From JACCSI01 sp035575715 (GTDB lineage Bacteria; Acidobacteriota; Vicinamibacteria; Vicinamibacterales; UBA2999): 64,000 nt of DNA. The stretch covers positions 1 through 64,000 of the forward strand of contig DATLXN010000007.1 of NCBI GenBank assembly GCA_035575715.1. The letters are read 5' to 3'. This document shows positions 24,548-33,577 of the stretch, in pieces. The first letter of the stretch is position 1; each line of letters opens with the position of its first letter. A program made the translations under genes and the position numbers. Below the pieces are notes generated by a model. The model was given only the letters and a program-made list of their open reading frames with translations. It ran no database searches and was not told the DNA's origin.

Positions 24548-27480
24548 ATGATTCGGCGCGTAATCGTCATCGCCCTCGTCGTCTTTTTGCTTTGCACGGC
24601 CTCGGCGGCGCAGGCCCAGCAAGGCACGTCGGATTTACGCGGCAAAGTCGTCGACCAGCAGGGCGCGGTGTTGCCCGGGGTTTCCATCGTCGTCCGGCAC
24701 CAGGACAGCGGCCTGTTCCGGGAAACGACCAGCGGGCCCGACGGCACGTTCCTGATGAGCGCGATGACGCCAGGCGTCTACGAGGTCGCTGGGGAGCTGC
24801 AAGGGTTCAAGAAACACGCCCAACGGGACGTCCGGCTCGAAGTCGGTCGAAGCGCACAGGTGTTGATCACCTTGAATGTCGGCGGGTTGACCGAGTCGGT
24901 AACCGTTTCGGCGGAAGCGCCACTGGTTGATACGACCTCCAAGGAGATCGGCGGCAACATCAGTGCGCAAGAGTTTGTCGATACGCCGTCGTTCAATCGT
25001 AATTTCGCTGGATACCTGGGCATGCTTCCAGGCGTCGTCGCGACGATCTCCGCAACCACCTTCGGCGCCGACTCGATCAGCGTCGCCGGGCAGAACGTCC
25101 GCAACGTCAACTACACCAGGATGGGTCGAACAACAACGACACGTTCAACGGCGGTAATGGCGGGGCCCAGGCGAGAGTGCCGGTTGAAGCGGTGCAAGAA
25201 TTTCAGCTGCTCACGAGCCAGTTCGATGCCGAGTATGGATTGGCATCGGGCGGCATCGTCAACTCGGTGTCCAAAGCGGGGACGAATCAGTATCACGGCA
25301 GCGCGTTTCTGTTTTTTCAAGACGAGAAAATGGCCACCAATGAATACTTCGCGCGTCGGGACGGGTTACCTGAAGCCGAAACGCAGCAGCAGCAGTGGGG
25401 AGGGACGCTCGGCGGCCCTATCGTCAAAGACAAGGCGCACTATTTCGCCAGCGTCGAACGGGTCGTTCTCGATGCCGGGGTGACCACCAACGTGCCGACG
25501 CGCCCTGACTTGAATCGCACCGATTTTGAAAGCACGCGAGTGTGGAATACCTACATCAGAGGTGACCATCAGCTCAACGCGGGCAATACCTACGGTCTGC
25601 GCTTCCTCCGCGAAACATCGCCGCAGCCGTTACAAATTCAAGACACCAATCACACGCCGTCTCGACATGAAGCGGAACTTGATGTCGACTGGACCGTCGT
25701 CGGCAATCTGAGTTCGGTGATCGGGACTACCAAGGTCAATACCTTTCGGGTCTCGGCGGTCAAAGAGGATGTGTTCTTCGGGAATCCAGCGTTCAACAGT
25801 GGCCGAGATCAGCGCGAGTTGCCGCCGCTATTGGATCACCTGTCTTTCGAGGACGGCCAGAGCCCCCGGGCCAGCCGGCGGCTCGATGTCGCCTACGGCG
25901 CCGACAACGTCTTTGCGTGGTTCCTGCCCGGCAAAGGCGGCGACCATGACATGAAGTTCGGAGTGAACTACTTGTACTCGTCGCTGCGGCTGCAGGATTA
26001 CGGCAATCAGAATGGGACGTTCGTGTTCAGTGCTGACCTGCCCTTCGACCGCAACAACCCGCGGACGTATCCGGAACGCCTGTCAATTCGCGTGCCCGGT
26101 GCGCTCGACTTCCTGATGAAGGGCCATTTCATCGGCATGTTTGCCCAAGACAAGTGGAAAGTGCGCAACAACCTCACATTGAGCCTGGGTGCGCGCTACG
26201 ACTTCGAGATTCTGCCAACCCCCAATCAGGACAACCCGCTGTTTGCCGGCAAGCAGGAGGAGTACCCGCGCGACATGGACAACGTCTCACCCCGGGTCGG
26301 GTTCTCGTGGGCGCTCGACGACAGCCGCCGTTCAGCAGTGCGCGGTGGGTTCGGCGTTTTCTATCAACGCACGGCGTACACCTTCCTGACTGGAATGTAC
26401 GGCACTAATGCGAGATTTTCGAACTCGTTCACCGTAAACTTCCCCACCAACAACGTCGATCCCGGCCCCCGTGCAGGGACCTTCCCCACCGATCCACGCC
26501 TCGTCAACGGGCCGGTGGTTGACCGTGCCCTCATCGATTCGCTGTTCCCTCCCGGCTCGCGCGTCCGCAATGGCGGGACGGTGCGATTCGACAATCCGGA
26601 TCGGAAGAACGCATGGGCACGGCAGTACAGCCTGGGCTACGAACGTCAACTGGGTACCAACATCGGCATCAGTGTCGATTACATTCGCTCTGAGCAGCGC
26701 AACCAGTACATCTTGAAGGAGTTGAATCCTGGTATTCGTGATACCACGCTGGCTTCGAGCACGTTGCGCCGAACCAATCCGCTGATCGGAGTGGTCGGCG
26801 ACTGGGCGGCGAGTGTGGTGACCTTGGTGAACGAGGGCGAGATCAACTACCAGACTATTCAAGTGTCCGGCACGCGCCGCTTGAGCAACCATTGGCAGGG
26901 CCGGCTGTCCTACGCTTTTTCGCGGGGGCGCGGCAACACCGCTACCGGGCAGGCCGACGCGGCGAGTTCGCAGTTTCTCGGCGATTTGAATCTCGACGCC
27001 GACATCGGACCGACGACCGTCGACCGCCCGCACATCCTGACGTTGTCGGGCAACGTCGATGTGCCGAAGACTGGTGGTCTGAAGCTCAGTGCTGTGTTCA
27101 GTGCGCGGACGGGCACGCCGTTCACGCTCACCGACACGACCAATGACCTTGACCGAAATGGGTTCACGGCGAACGAGTATCTACCAGCAGGCACTTACAG
27201 CGGGACCAGCAACGATGCCTATACGGTCGAGTATGCTGGCGGCCGCGCCGGCGGCCGGGGACCGAACTATCAACGGCTCGATGTCCGCGCCGGCTATCGT
27301 TTCCGTCTCGCCGGTCAGCGCACGGTCGATGCCTTTCTCGACGTTTTCAATGTGACCAACCAGCCCAATTTCGCGAATCCCGTCGGCGACCGCCGACAGC
27401 CGACGTTTCTACGAATTACGTCGACGCTCGATGAGAGTCCGACGCGGACCGCACAGTTAAATCTGCGCTTCGGATTCTGA
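24548..27480 (+). pseudogene. TonB-dependent receptor gene with a frameshift
   Basis: Two overlapping frames make one receptor of about 977 residues. The first, from the ATG at 24548 (with CAGGAG upstream), gives a signal peptide, carboxypeptidase-like domain (LRGKVVDQQGAVLPGVSIVV) and the plug start up to NVRNVNYT. The second carries on from DGSNNNDTFNGGNGG to the barrel end, FGF. The join is at about 25117-25120, where one base appears to be missing from acc-a?g-gat-ggg. Homologues read YTLDGSNNN at this point (from memory). Either the gene is inactive or this is a sequencing or assembly error; the rest of both frames is intact and well conserved, which favours an error or a very recent loss. 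Confidence 0.85.
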
Positions 27481-27609
27481 CCGCGTGTCCTGCACACGCA
27501 GTGCCGCGTGTCCTGGCGAGGCGCGAAGCCGCCGAGCTCCTGCACGCGCACGGAGTGCCGCGTGTCCTGCGCCGCAGGCGTCGTGCTCGCGGCCGCCAGG
27601 CCGCGAGTC
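27481..27609. repeat. Intergenic direct repeats and hairpin
   Basis: Between the convergent receptor and TolB-like genes, the phrase GCCGCGTGTCCTG recurs (near 27481, 27501 and 27557), separated by short GC-rich palindromic stretches. The block ends in a strong hairpin, CTCGCGGCC and GGCCGCGAG around a 4-base loop (about 27588-27609). Because both flanking genes converge here, the block may act as a two-way terminator or belong to a dispersed repeat family. Confidence 0.6.
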
Positions 27610-28515
27610 CTACTTCGCTTCCGCCACCACGATCGCCAGGGCCTTGCCATCAGGCGCCGTGGTCATTCTGGTGACGGCGCCCAATTGATGGGCTGTCACG
27701 TCAAAGACCTCACGCCAGTCGGAGTCGCCGCCCTTCCACGCCATAATCCGCGTACCCGCAGACATCAGCAGCGTGCCGTCCGGCAACCAGGCCGGATCGC
27801 GCTCAGCACTGCCCGCGACGACGCGCGTTAAGGGCGTCAGCACGCCGGTCGCCGGGTCGAACGACTTGACCCAGAACTCGCCAGCTTCACGCTGGACAAT
27901 GCTCACCAGCGCTCCGCCGGGCCGGCGCTGAATCGAACGGCCAATGTCGCGCGCGATCACTTCAGCCTTGCCGGTGCCGACGCGGGCCAGCTGCAACGTC
28001 GCCGGTTGGCCGAGGATGAAGAGCGCCAGACGATCGGCGTCAATCCACGCGTGATACCCAACCGGTTTGATCTCGGTCAGCACCAGGCGCGGGTTGGCGC
28101 CCGCGCGATCGAACCGCCACAGACGCTGCGTGCCGTCGGCTTCGACCCGGATGACACTGAAGCCCGCGCCATCAGCCGTTGCCGTGGCCGAGTATTCACT
28201 TTCGGCGGTCCTGGTCAGTTGCCGCGTCGAGCGCGACGTCCGATCAAATTCGTAGATGTCGGTCTGCTTACCGTCGCGATTGGCCGTGAACAACAAGGCG
28301 CGGCCGTCCGGCAGGTAATGGGGCTGATTGTCGTAGCCGCGTGCCGTGGCCACCGGGGCGACCTGAGCGGCACGCAATCCGTTCGCCGTGCCGTCGAAGG
28401 TCAGCTCGTAGATATCGCTACCCGGCGGCGTCGCATTGGCCGGCGGCGGTTGTTGAGCCGGCGACTGGGCCCACACGATCCCGGTGAATCCAACAATGAA
28501 TAGCAGTCTTACCAT
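27610..28515 (-). CDS. Exported TolB-like beta-propeller (PD40) protein
   Basis: 301 residues from the ATG at 28515, with GAGGTCC upstream; a longer frame to 28578 covers a heptamer repeat and is not coding. After a signal peptide (ends WAQ at about residue 17) come several PD40/WD40-like blades, for example YLPDGRALLFTANRDGKQTD and AWLPDGTLLMSAGTRIMAWK. Such propellers usually bind other envelope proteins or peptides. No enzymatic domain is attached. The gene stands alone between a convergent receptor gene and a divergent EEP-fold gene. Confidence 0.82.
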   Translation of the reverse strand: MVRLLFIVGFTGIVWAQSPAQQPPPANATPPGSDIYELTFDGTANGLRAAQVAPVATARGYDNQPHYLPDGRALLFTANRDGKQTDIYEFDRTSRSTRQLTRTAESEYSATATADGAGFSVIRVEADGTQRLWRFDRAGANPRLVLTEIKPVGYHAWIDADRLALFILGQPATLQLARVGTGKAEVIARDIGRSIQRRPGGALVSIVQREAGEFWVKSFDPATGVLTPLTRVVAGSAERDPAWLPDGTLLMSAGTRIMAWKGGDSDWREVFDVTAHQLGAVTRMTTAPDGKALAIVVAEAK

Positions 28516-28565
28516 CTGGACCTCGCCGCAAAGTATAACGAGACCACCGTCGCCCACCCACCTCC

Positions 28566-28593
28566 GGCCAACGACCAACGACCAACGACTGGT
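28566..28593. repeat. Heptamer tandem repeat, four units
   Basis: Units GGCCAAC, GACCAAC, GACCAAC and GACTGGT fill the gap between the divergent TolB-like and EEP-fold genes, ending 11 bases before the ATG at 28605. Confidence 0.75.
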
Positions 28594-28604
28594 ATTCTGG
28601 GTAG

Positions 28605-29693
28605 ATGCGGCGCGTCTCCCTCCTGTTGTTCGCGGTCATCGCCAGCGCCATGGTTCCGCTGCCGGTGGTGACGCCGCAGGATCCGTCTCATATATCCGGC
28701 GTCAACACCTGCGCCGCCCGCGTCGCCGGCCCCACCGATACAGCGATCACCTGGCACGTCGGTCCGGTCGAAGATGCGCACATGCTCGGGCAGTGGTGCC
28801 GCGGCGTCGGCAACCCGCTGGTGTTCCACGCGTCGACGCCTGACCGACCGCCCGGGCCGCCGCCGCTCGAATCGTTGGTGGTGGTCACCTGGAACGCCCA
28901 CCTCGCGGGTGGCGAACTCGAAACACTGGTCGCCAACCTGCGCGCCGGACGACTCACGGATGGCGTGCCGGTCGACCGCTTTGTCCTGCTGCTCCAGGAA
29001 CTCTATCGACGCGGTCCCGAGGTGCCCACCTTTGGCCCGGATACCCGGTCGGCCTTTGCGATCAGGGCCCGCAACCCCAACGCGCCCGATGCGCGTCAAT
29101 ACGGCGAGCGTCTGGGCTTGTCGCTGGTCTACATCCCGTCGATGCGGAACGGGGCCGACCTGTTCGAAGATCGTGGCAACGCGATCGTGTCGACCGAGCC
29201 GCTCCATGATCTATTCGCGCTGGAGCTGCCGTTCGAGCGACAGCGGCGGGTCGCAATCGGCGCGACGATCAACGTCCGGACCGGCACCGGTATCGCGCGG
29301 CTCAACCTACTCAATACCCACCTCGAGCCGCTCAGCTCGCCTAAGTCGCTGTGGGTCTTTCGGAATCCGCGGCGGCGACAAGTCGCCGCCATTCTCGACA
29401 TGCTGCAGGTCCCGCGCTTTGAACCGAGTCGCACCGTCGTCGGCACTATTGTCGGCGGCGACTTCAACACCATCCAGGACGGTGTCGAGGAAGAGGCGTA
29501 TACGCAAGCCCGCGCCTGGACCCAGGGCCTGGTTGCGGAAGACCCGCGCACCACGCATTACCTGGGCCGCCTGGACTATCTGTTTGTTCGCCTCGCGCCG
29601 GAGTGGGCGGCGCGCACGACTCGGGCCAATGAGCGGTTCGGATCTGATCACTTCCCCGTCATCGGTCGATTTAGCACCTCGCCGGGCCGCTGA
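28605..29693 (+). CDS. Exported endonuclease/exonuclease/phosphatase-fold protein
   Basis: 362 residues. A signal peptide (about 1-24) is followed by a short beta region and then an EEP domain from about residue 85: VVVTWNAHLAGGE (metal-binding N), FVLLLQELYRRG (catalytic E), GGDFNTIQDG, and the C-terminal GSDHFPVIG (general base H). All key residues appear present. The family includes DNase I, sphingomyelinases and inositol phosphatases, so the substrate is open; export argues for a lipid, extracellular DNA or phosphate ester. Its stop overlaps the start of the next gene by one base. Confidence 0.88.
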   Translation: MRRVSLLLFAVIASAMVPLPVVTPQDPSHISGVNTCAARVAGPTDTAITWHVGPVEDAHMLGQWCRGVGNPLVFHASTPDRPPGPPPLESLVVVTWNAHLAGGELETLVANLRAGRLTDGVPVDRFVLLLQELYRRGPEVPTFGPDTRSAFAIRARNPNAPDARQYGERLGLSLVYIPSMRNGADLFEDRGNAIVSTEPLHDLFALELPFERQRRVAIGATINVRTGTGIARLNLLNTHLEPLSSPKSLWVFRNPRRRQVAAILDMLQVPRFEPSRTVVGTIVGGDFNTIQDGVEEEAYTQARAWTQGLVAEDPRTTHYLGRLDYLFVRLAPEWAARTTRANERFGSDHFPVIGRFSTSPGR

Positions 29694-30202
29694 TGCCACC
29701 CCTCCGTGAGCCGGTGGCGCGTCTCATTGGACTGGCGACGGTCGCTGCCTATGCGGTGCTCATCGCGTGGCTCTTCATCACCCAGCCACGTAGTGTCGTC
29801 GAGGCAGTCGGGGGCATGTCGGCGACGCTCGGCACCTATCAAATCGACCAACAAGCGTTCAAGGACGGTCTGAGATTTTTCCGCAACGATCAATTCGCGG
29901 AAGCGCGCGCCGCATTCGGGCGCGCCGATCCGGCCGGGCGCGACGCGACGACGCAGTTCTATATCGCGTATGCGTATTACCGCGACGGCTGGCGCCGCAC
30001 GCACAGTGACGACGCGCTGTTCGCCGAAGGCGTCAAGGCCGTCGACCAGGCGATTGCGCTGGCGCCCAATCACCGATTGGACGTCGATGATCCCGACTTG
30101 CTGATGCGTAATGCTGACGAACTCAAAGCGGAACTGCAGGACGGCTTGACACGCGACGCCTCTGACTTCAACCCCGTGCGACTGTTTCGGTCACGCAAAT
30201 GA
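29693..30202 (+). CDS. Membrane-anchored TPR-like hypothetical protein
   Basis: 169 residues. One N-terminal helix (about 9-29) anchors a soluble helical region with a TPR-like unit (DGLRFFRNDQFAEARAAFGR and FYIAYAYYRDGWRRTHSDDA). The start overlaps the EEP-fold gene by one base (TGATG), and the end overlaps the next gene by four bases (ATGA). Translational coupling of the three is therefore likely. I do not recognise a named family. Confidence 0.72.
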   Translation: MPPLREPVARLIGLATVAAYAVLIAWLFITQPRSVVEAVGGMSATLGTYQIDQQAFKDGLRFFRNDQFAEARAAFGRADPAGRDATTQFYIAYAYYRDGWRRTHSDDALFAEGVKAVDQAIALAPNHRLDVDDPDLLMRNADELKAELQDGLTRDASDFNPVRLFRSRK

Positions 30203-30867
30203 AACCGATTGTCGAGGCCTGCCTGCTCCCGCTGTTGTTCCTGACCGTTATCTGGCTCGCGGCGCTTCGCCCCGGCGGCCCGGTGATGCTGGTTATCCCG
30301 TCGGTTGGCGCTCTTGTGATGGCGATGGTGCTGCTCAGCCTGTTCGTCCGAAGCGGCACGCTCGCACCCGACCGCTTGATGCACCAGTCGCGCTCGGCCT
30401 TGGCCAACAGCAACGGGTTGGTCCTGTTGCTCTGTGCGGCCTTCGCATCGGCAGCCGTGATCAATCTGGTCATTCCTGACGACGGTGTGCCGGCGTTGAT
30501 TGGCTGGGCGGTGCTGGTGTCGTTGTTGATGCAAGCGCTGGCCATTGCGCCCGACCGTCAGCGGCTTCTGCGCGGCCTGCTGGTGACGTTCGGCGCGGCT
30601 TTCACGCTGAAATTTGTGATCCTCGCTGCGGTCTCCGCACCCGCCGAAAGCCGCACTGCGAGAATTTTGCAGCTACTGTTCGACGGCCTCACCCTTGGTT
30701 CGATCAGCCAGCGCCCGCCGCATCCGCTCGAGGGGTATCTCGCCCTGGTCACATTGGTTCTCTACTTTATCGGCCTCGCGATGCTGCCTTCGGCGCGACG
30801 TCGCATCGAATGGGTCGAACAGGGCGTCGTGGTTTCCGGCGACCGGCGACCGGCGACCGGCGACTGA
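30199..30867 (+). CDS. Polytopic hypothetical membrane protein
   Basis: 222 residues with about six hydrophobic helices (for example VIPSVGALVMAMVLLSLFVR and GWAVLVSLLMQALAIA). Last gene of the unit that begins with the EEP-fold protein. The C-terminal residues (VSGDRRPATGD) are encoded by a 7-base repeat array that continues past the stop, so the end of the protein may be recent. No family recognised; a transport or scaffold role for the exported enzyme is a guess from position only. Confidence 0.72.
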   Translation: MKPIVEACLLPLLFLTVIWLAALRPGGPVMLVIPSVGALVMAMVLLSLFVRSGTLAPDRLMHQSRSALANSNGLVLLLCAAFASAAVINLVIPDDGVPALIGWAVLVSLLMQALAIAPDRQRLLRGLLVTFGAAFTLKFVILAAVSAPAESRTARILQLLFDGLTLGSISQRPPHPLEGYLALVTLVLYFIGLAMLPSARRRIEWVEQGVVVSGDRRPATGD

Positions 30868-30896
30868 CGCCTGATCCCTAATCCCGGATCCCTGCT
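30841..30896. repeat. Heptamer tandem repeat, eight degenerate units
   Basis: Units GACCGGC three times, then GACTGAC, GCCTGAT, CCCTAAT, CCCGGAT and CCCTGCT. The array starts inside the last codons of the membrane protein gene and extends past its stop at 30867. The 7-base period persists while the sequence drifts. Confidence 0.7.
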
Positions 30897-30991
30897 ACTA
30901 CGCGCTGCCAATCAAAAATTCCCGTCAACAACACCAGCGCGCCTGCCGACCACCACCTGTATTGCTGACCCAATGTGGCTATGCTTAGAAC

Positions 30992-31936
30992 ATGCACCTC
31001 GGGATGATCGGACTCGGCCGGATGGGCGCGAATATGTCGCGGCGGCTTCTCAAGGCAGGCCATCAGGTGGTTGCGCACGACCGTAGCCCTGAGGCGGCGC
31101 AGGCACTGGTCACCGACGGCGCGACTGTGGCCCTGACGCTCGCGGACCTCGCGCGCCAACTACCCACGCCGCGCGCGGTCTGGATCATGGTGCCGGCGCA
31201 AGTCGTGGACGCCACCATCGACGCGCTCGCCCCGCATCTCGCGGCCGGCGACCTGATCATCGATGGCGGCAACTCGCACTTTCAGGAAGATCCCAAACGC
31301 GCCGCGCGTCTTGCCGCCTCAGGGATCGACTATGTCGATGTGGGAACCAGCGGCGGCGTGTGGGGTCTCGAACGGGGCTACTGCCTGATGATCGGCGGTA
31401 GCGCGGACGCCGTTGCGCGTCTTGACCCGATCTTCCGAGCGCTGGCCCCTGATGTGGGCGCGGCACCGCGACAATCGACCGCCGGCGAACCGGCCGGCGC
31501 CGAGCTCGGGTATCTCCACTGCGGCGCGTCGGGGGCTGGTCACTTCGTCAAGATGGTCCACAACGCGATCGAGTACGGCCTGATGGCCGCCTATGCCGAA
31601 GGCTTCAACGTGATGAAGCACGCGCCCGGCTATGAATTCAACCTGCCGGCGATCTCAGAATTGTGGCGTCGCGGCAGCGTCGTCGGGTCGTGGCTGCTCG
31701 ACCTGACCGCCGCCGCGTTGCATCAGGATCCGCACCTGCAGGCGTTTGCGGGACAGGTCGGTGATTCAGGAGAAGGCCGCTGGACGGCGCATACCGCAAT
31801 CGACGCCGCGGTGCCGGTCCCGGTCCTCGCGGCGGCATTGTTCTCGCGCTTCAGTTCGCGCGGCGAGGAAGAGTTCGCGAATCGGCTGCTGTCGGCGATG
31901 CGCAATCAGTTCGGCGGCCACGTCGAAGCGAAGTAG
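30992..31936 (+). CDS. gnd: 6-phosphogluconate dehydrogenase, decarboxylating (short form)
   Basis: 314 residues, the length of the short GntZ/YqeC type rather than the 470-residue form. The N-terminal Rossmann domain has IGLGRMGAN at 6-14. Downstream are GGNSHFQED, the GTSGG substrate loop, and the catalytic lysine region GHFVKMVHNAIEYG. The enzyme turns 6-phosphogluconate into ribulose 5-phosphate and CO2, reducing NAD(P)+. It is convergent with zwf, the first step of the same pathway, so the two form one metabolic locus on opposite strands. Confidence 0.93.
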   Translation: MHLGMIGLGRMGANMSRRLLKAGHQVVAHDRSPEAAQALVTDGATVALTLADLARQLPTPRAVWIMVPAQVVDATIDALAPHLAAGDLIIDGGNSHFQEDPKRAARLAASGIDYVDVGTSGGVWGLERGYCLMIGGSADAVARLDPIFRALAPDVGAAPRQSTAGEPAGAELGYLHCGASGAGHFVKMVHNAIEYGLMAAYAEGFNVMKHAPGYEFNLPAISELWRRGSVVGSWLLDLTAAALHQDPHLQAFAGQVGDSGEGRWTAHTAIDAAVPVPVLAAALFSRFSSRGEEEFANRLLSAMRNQFGGHVEAK

Positions 31937-32007
31937 GCGGTAGGAGGCCTCGCCATTAGGCTCGGCCGCCTCCGGGTGACTGTTGGCATTCTGAGGACGA
32001 GCCCCTA

Positions 32008-32075
32008 CCGACGAGCGAAGCGAGTCGGTCCCACCCGCGCGCGAAGCGCCGCGGGTCCCACCGGCCGAAGGCCGG
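32008..32075. terminator. Three stacked GAA-loop hairpins between gnd and zwf
   Basis: Three adjacent hairpins all have GAA at the loop: 32008-32028 (CCGAC with GTCGG, core GAGCGAAGCGA), 32034-32055 (CCCGCG with CGCGGG) and 32061-32075 (CCGGCC-GAA-GGCCGG). They are separated by TCCCAC-like spacers. They lie where gnd and zwf converge, so two-way termination is plausible, though no T-run follows. The shared spacer and loop suggest units of a dispersed palindromic repeat. Confidence 0.6.
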
Positions 32076-32076
32076 T

Positions 32077-33561
32077 CTACAGCGAGCGCCACCGCCGCTG
32101 GTCACGCGCGAGGAGTTCATCTGCTTGCGCTGGACCATCACTACCAGCGCTGTATCGCGCCAGCGCACAACCGTCACCGCCCCACGCCCGCAGCATCGGT
32201 TCGACGATCGCCCAGCCCGCTTCGACCATATCGGCGCGCTTGAACAAACTGCGGTCGCCGGTCATCGCGTCATAAAGCAGCGTCTCATAGCCGGTCTGCT
32301 TCTCCGCCATGAAGTGTTCGTTGTAGTTGAAGCGCATCTCGACCGGGTCGGTGGTGATCTCCGGACCCGGCACCTTGGCGGCGAACCGCAGCTTGATCGA
32401 TTCCTCAGGCTGAATCGAGATCACTAACTGATTCGGCTCCGGCGCGTCCATCGACGCCTGCCGAAACAGCGCCAGCGGTGGCTGGCGGAACTGGATCACT
32501 ACTTCGCTCTTCTTTCGAGTCAGCCGCTTTCCGGTCCGCAAGTAGAACGGCACCCCGGCCCAGCGCCAATTGTCGATGGCAATGCGAAAGGCGGCATAGG
32601 TTTCGGTCGTCGATGACCGATCGACCTTCTCCTCGGCGCGATAGGCGACCACGTCCGTGTCGGCGAGCCGCCCGGCGTCATATTGCGCGCGCACCGACGT
32701 GCGGCCACACTCGCTGGCGACCAGCGGCTCGATCGCATCGAGGACCTTGACCTGCTCATTGTGCAGGCCGTTGGCCGCAAACGAGCTCGGCGGCTCCATC
32801 GCCGTCAGCGTCAGGAGCTGAAACAGGTGGTTCGGCACCATGTCGCGCAGCGCGCCCGCCTGCTCGTAATAGCCGCCGCGCAATTCGACGCCGAGCGATT
32901 CGGCGACGGTGATCTGAACGTGATCGACATAGCGGCGATTCCAGATCGGCTCGAAAATCCCGTTGGCAAAGCGAAAGACCATGATGTTCTGGACGATCTC
33001 TTTACCGAGGTAATGGTCGATGCGATAGATCTGATGCTCAGCCATCAGTCCGGCCAATTTCTGGTTCAGGTCGCGGGCCGAGGCGAGATCGCGGCCAAAC
33101 GGCTTTTCGACAATCACCCGGCGCCAGCCGTGGCTCGTTTCATCGAGCAGCTTGTGCGCGGCAAGTCGTTCGCAGACATTGAGAAACTGCTCCGGCGCCA
33201 CCGCCAGATAAAACAGGCAATTCCGCGACCCAATCGCGGTACTGCTCTTATCGATCGCCCCGGCTAGGCGTTGCCATCCGGCCTCATCGTTGAAATCTGA
33301 GGTGATGTATTCGAACCGCTCCATCGCACGGTTGTAGGTCTCCTCGTGCACCGGGTCGGATTCGGCCTCGTCAACCATCTCCTTGAACGTTCTGCGCAAC
33401 TCGTCCTCGGCGCTTTCAGAGCGCGCAAAACCGATGACCGCGAACTGGTCGGGCAGCAGACCGGCCTCGGACAGGTTGTAGAGCGACGGGATGAGCAGGC
33501 GCCGGGTCAGGTCGCCGCTCGCGCCGAAAATAACAAAGGTGCAGGGATCGGCAGGTTGCAT
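32077..33561 (-). CDS. zwf: Glucose-6-phosphate dehydrogenase
   Basis: 494 residues from the ATG at 33561; a TTG start 27 bases upstream would overlap the preceding amidase gene. Nucleotide-binding motif IFGASGDLTR at 11-20 and the active-site stretch YRIDHYLGKE are intact, and length is normal. The enzyme oxidises glucose 6-phosphate to 6-phosphogluconolactone with NADP+. The start lies 16 bases past the amidase stop, so zwf is the last gene of a five-gene minus-strand unit. Why it is transcribed with hydrolases is unclear; NADPH supply for catabolism is one idea. Confidence 0.95.
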   Translation of the reverse strand: MQPADPCTFVIFGASGDLTRRLLIPSLYNLSEAGLLPDQFAVIGFARSESAEDELRRTFKEMVDEAESDPVHEETYNRAMERFEYITSDFNDEAGWQRLAGAIDKSSTAIGSRNCLFYLAVAPEQFLNVCERLAAHKLLDETSHGWRRVIVEKPFGRDLASARDLNQKLAGLMAEHQIYRIDHYLGKEIVQNIMVFRFANGIFEPIWNRRYVDHVQITVAESLGVELRGGYYEQAGALRDMVPNHLFQLLTLTAMEPPSSFAANGLHNEQVKVLDAIEPLVASECGRTSVRAQYDAGRLADTDVVAYRAEEKVDRSSTTETYAAFRIAIDNWRWAGVPFYLRTGKRLTRKKSEVVIQFRQPPLALFRQASMDAPEPNQLVISIQPEESIKLRFAAKVPGPEITTDPVEMRFNYNEHFMAEKQTGYETLLYDAMTGDRSLFKRADMVEAGWAIVEPMLRAWGGDGCALARYSAGSDGPAQADELLARDQRRWRSL

Positions 33562-33577
33562 GTTGAGGTGCCCGGTC

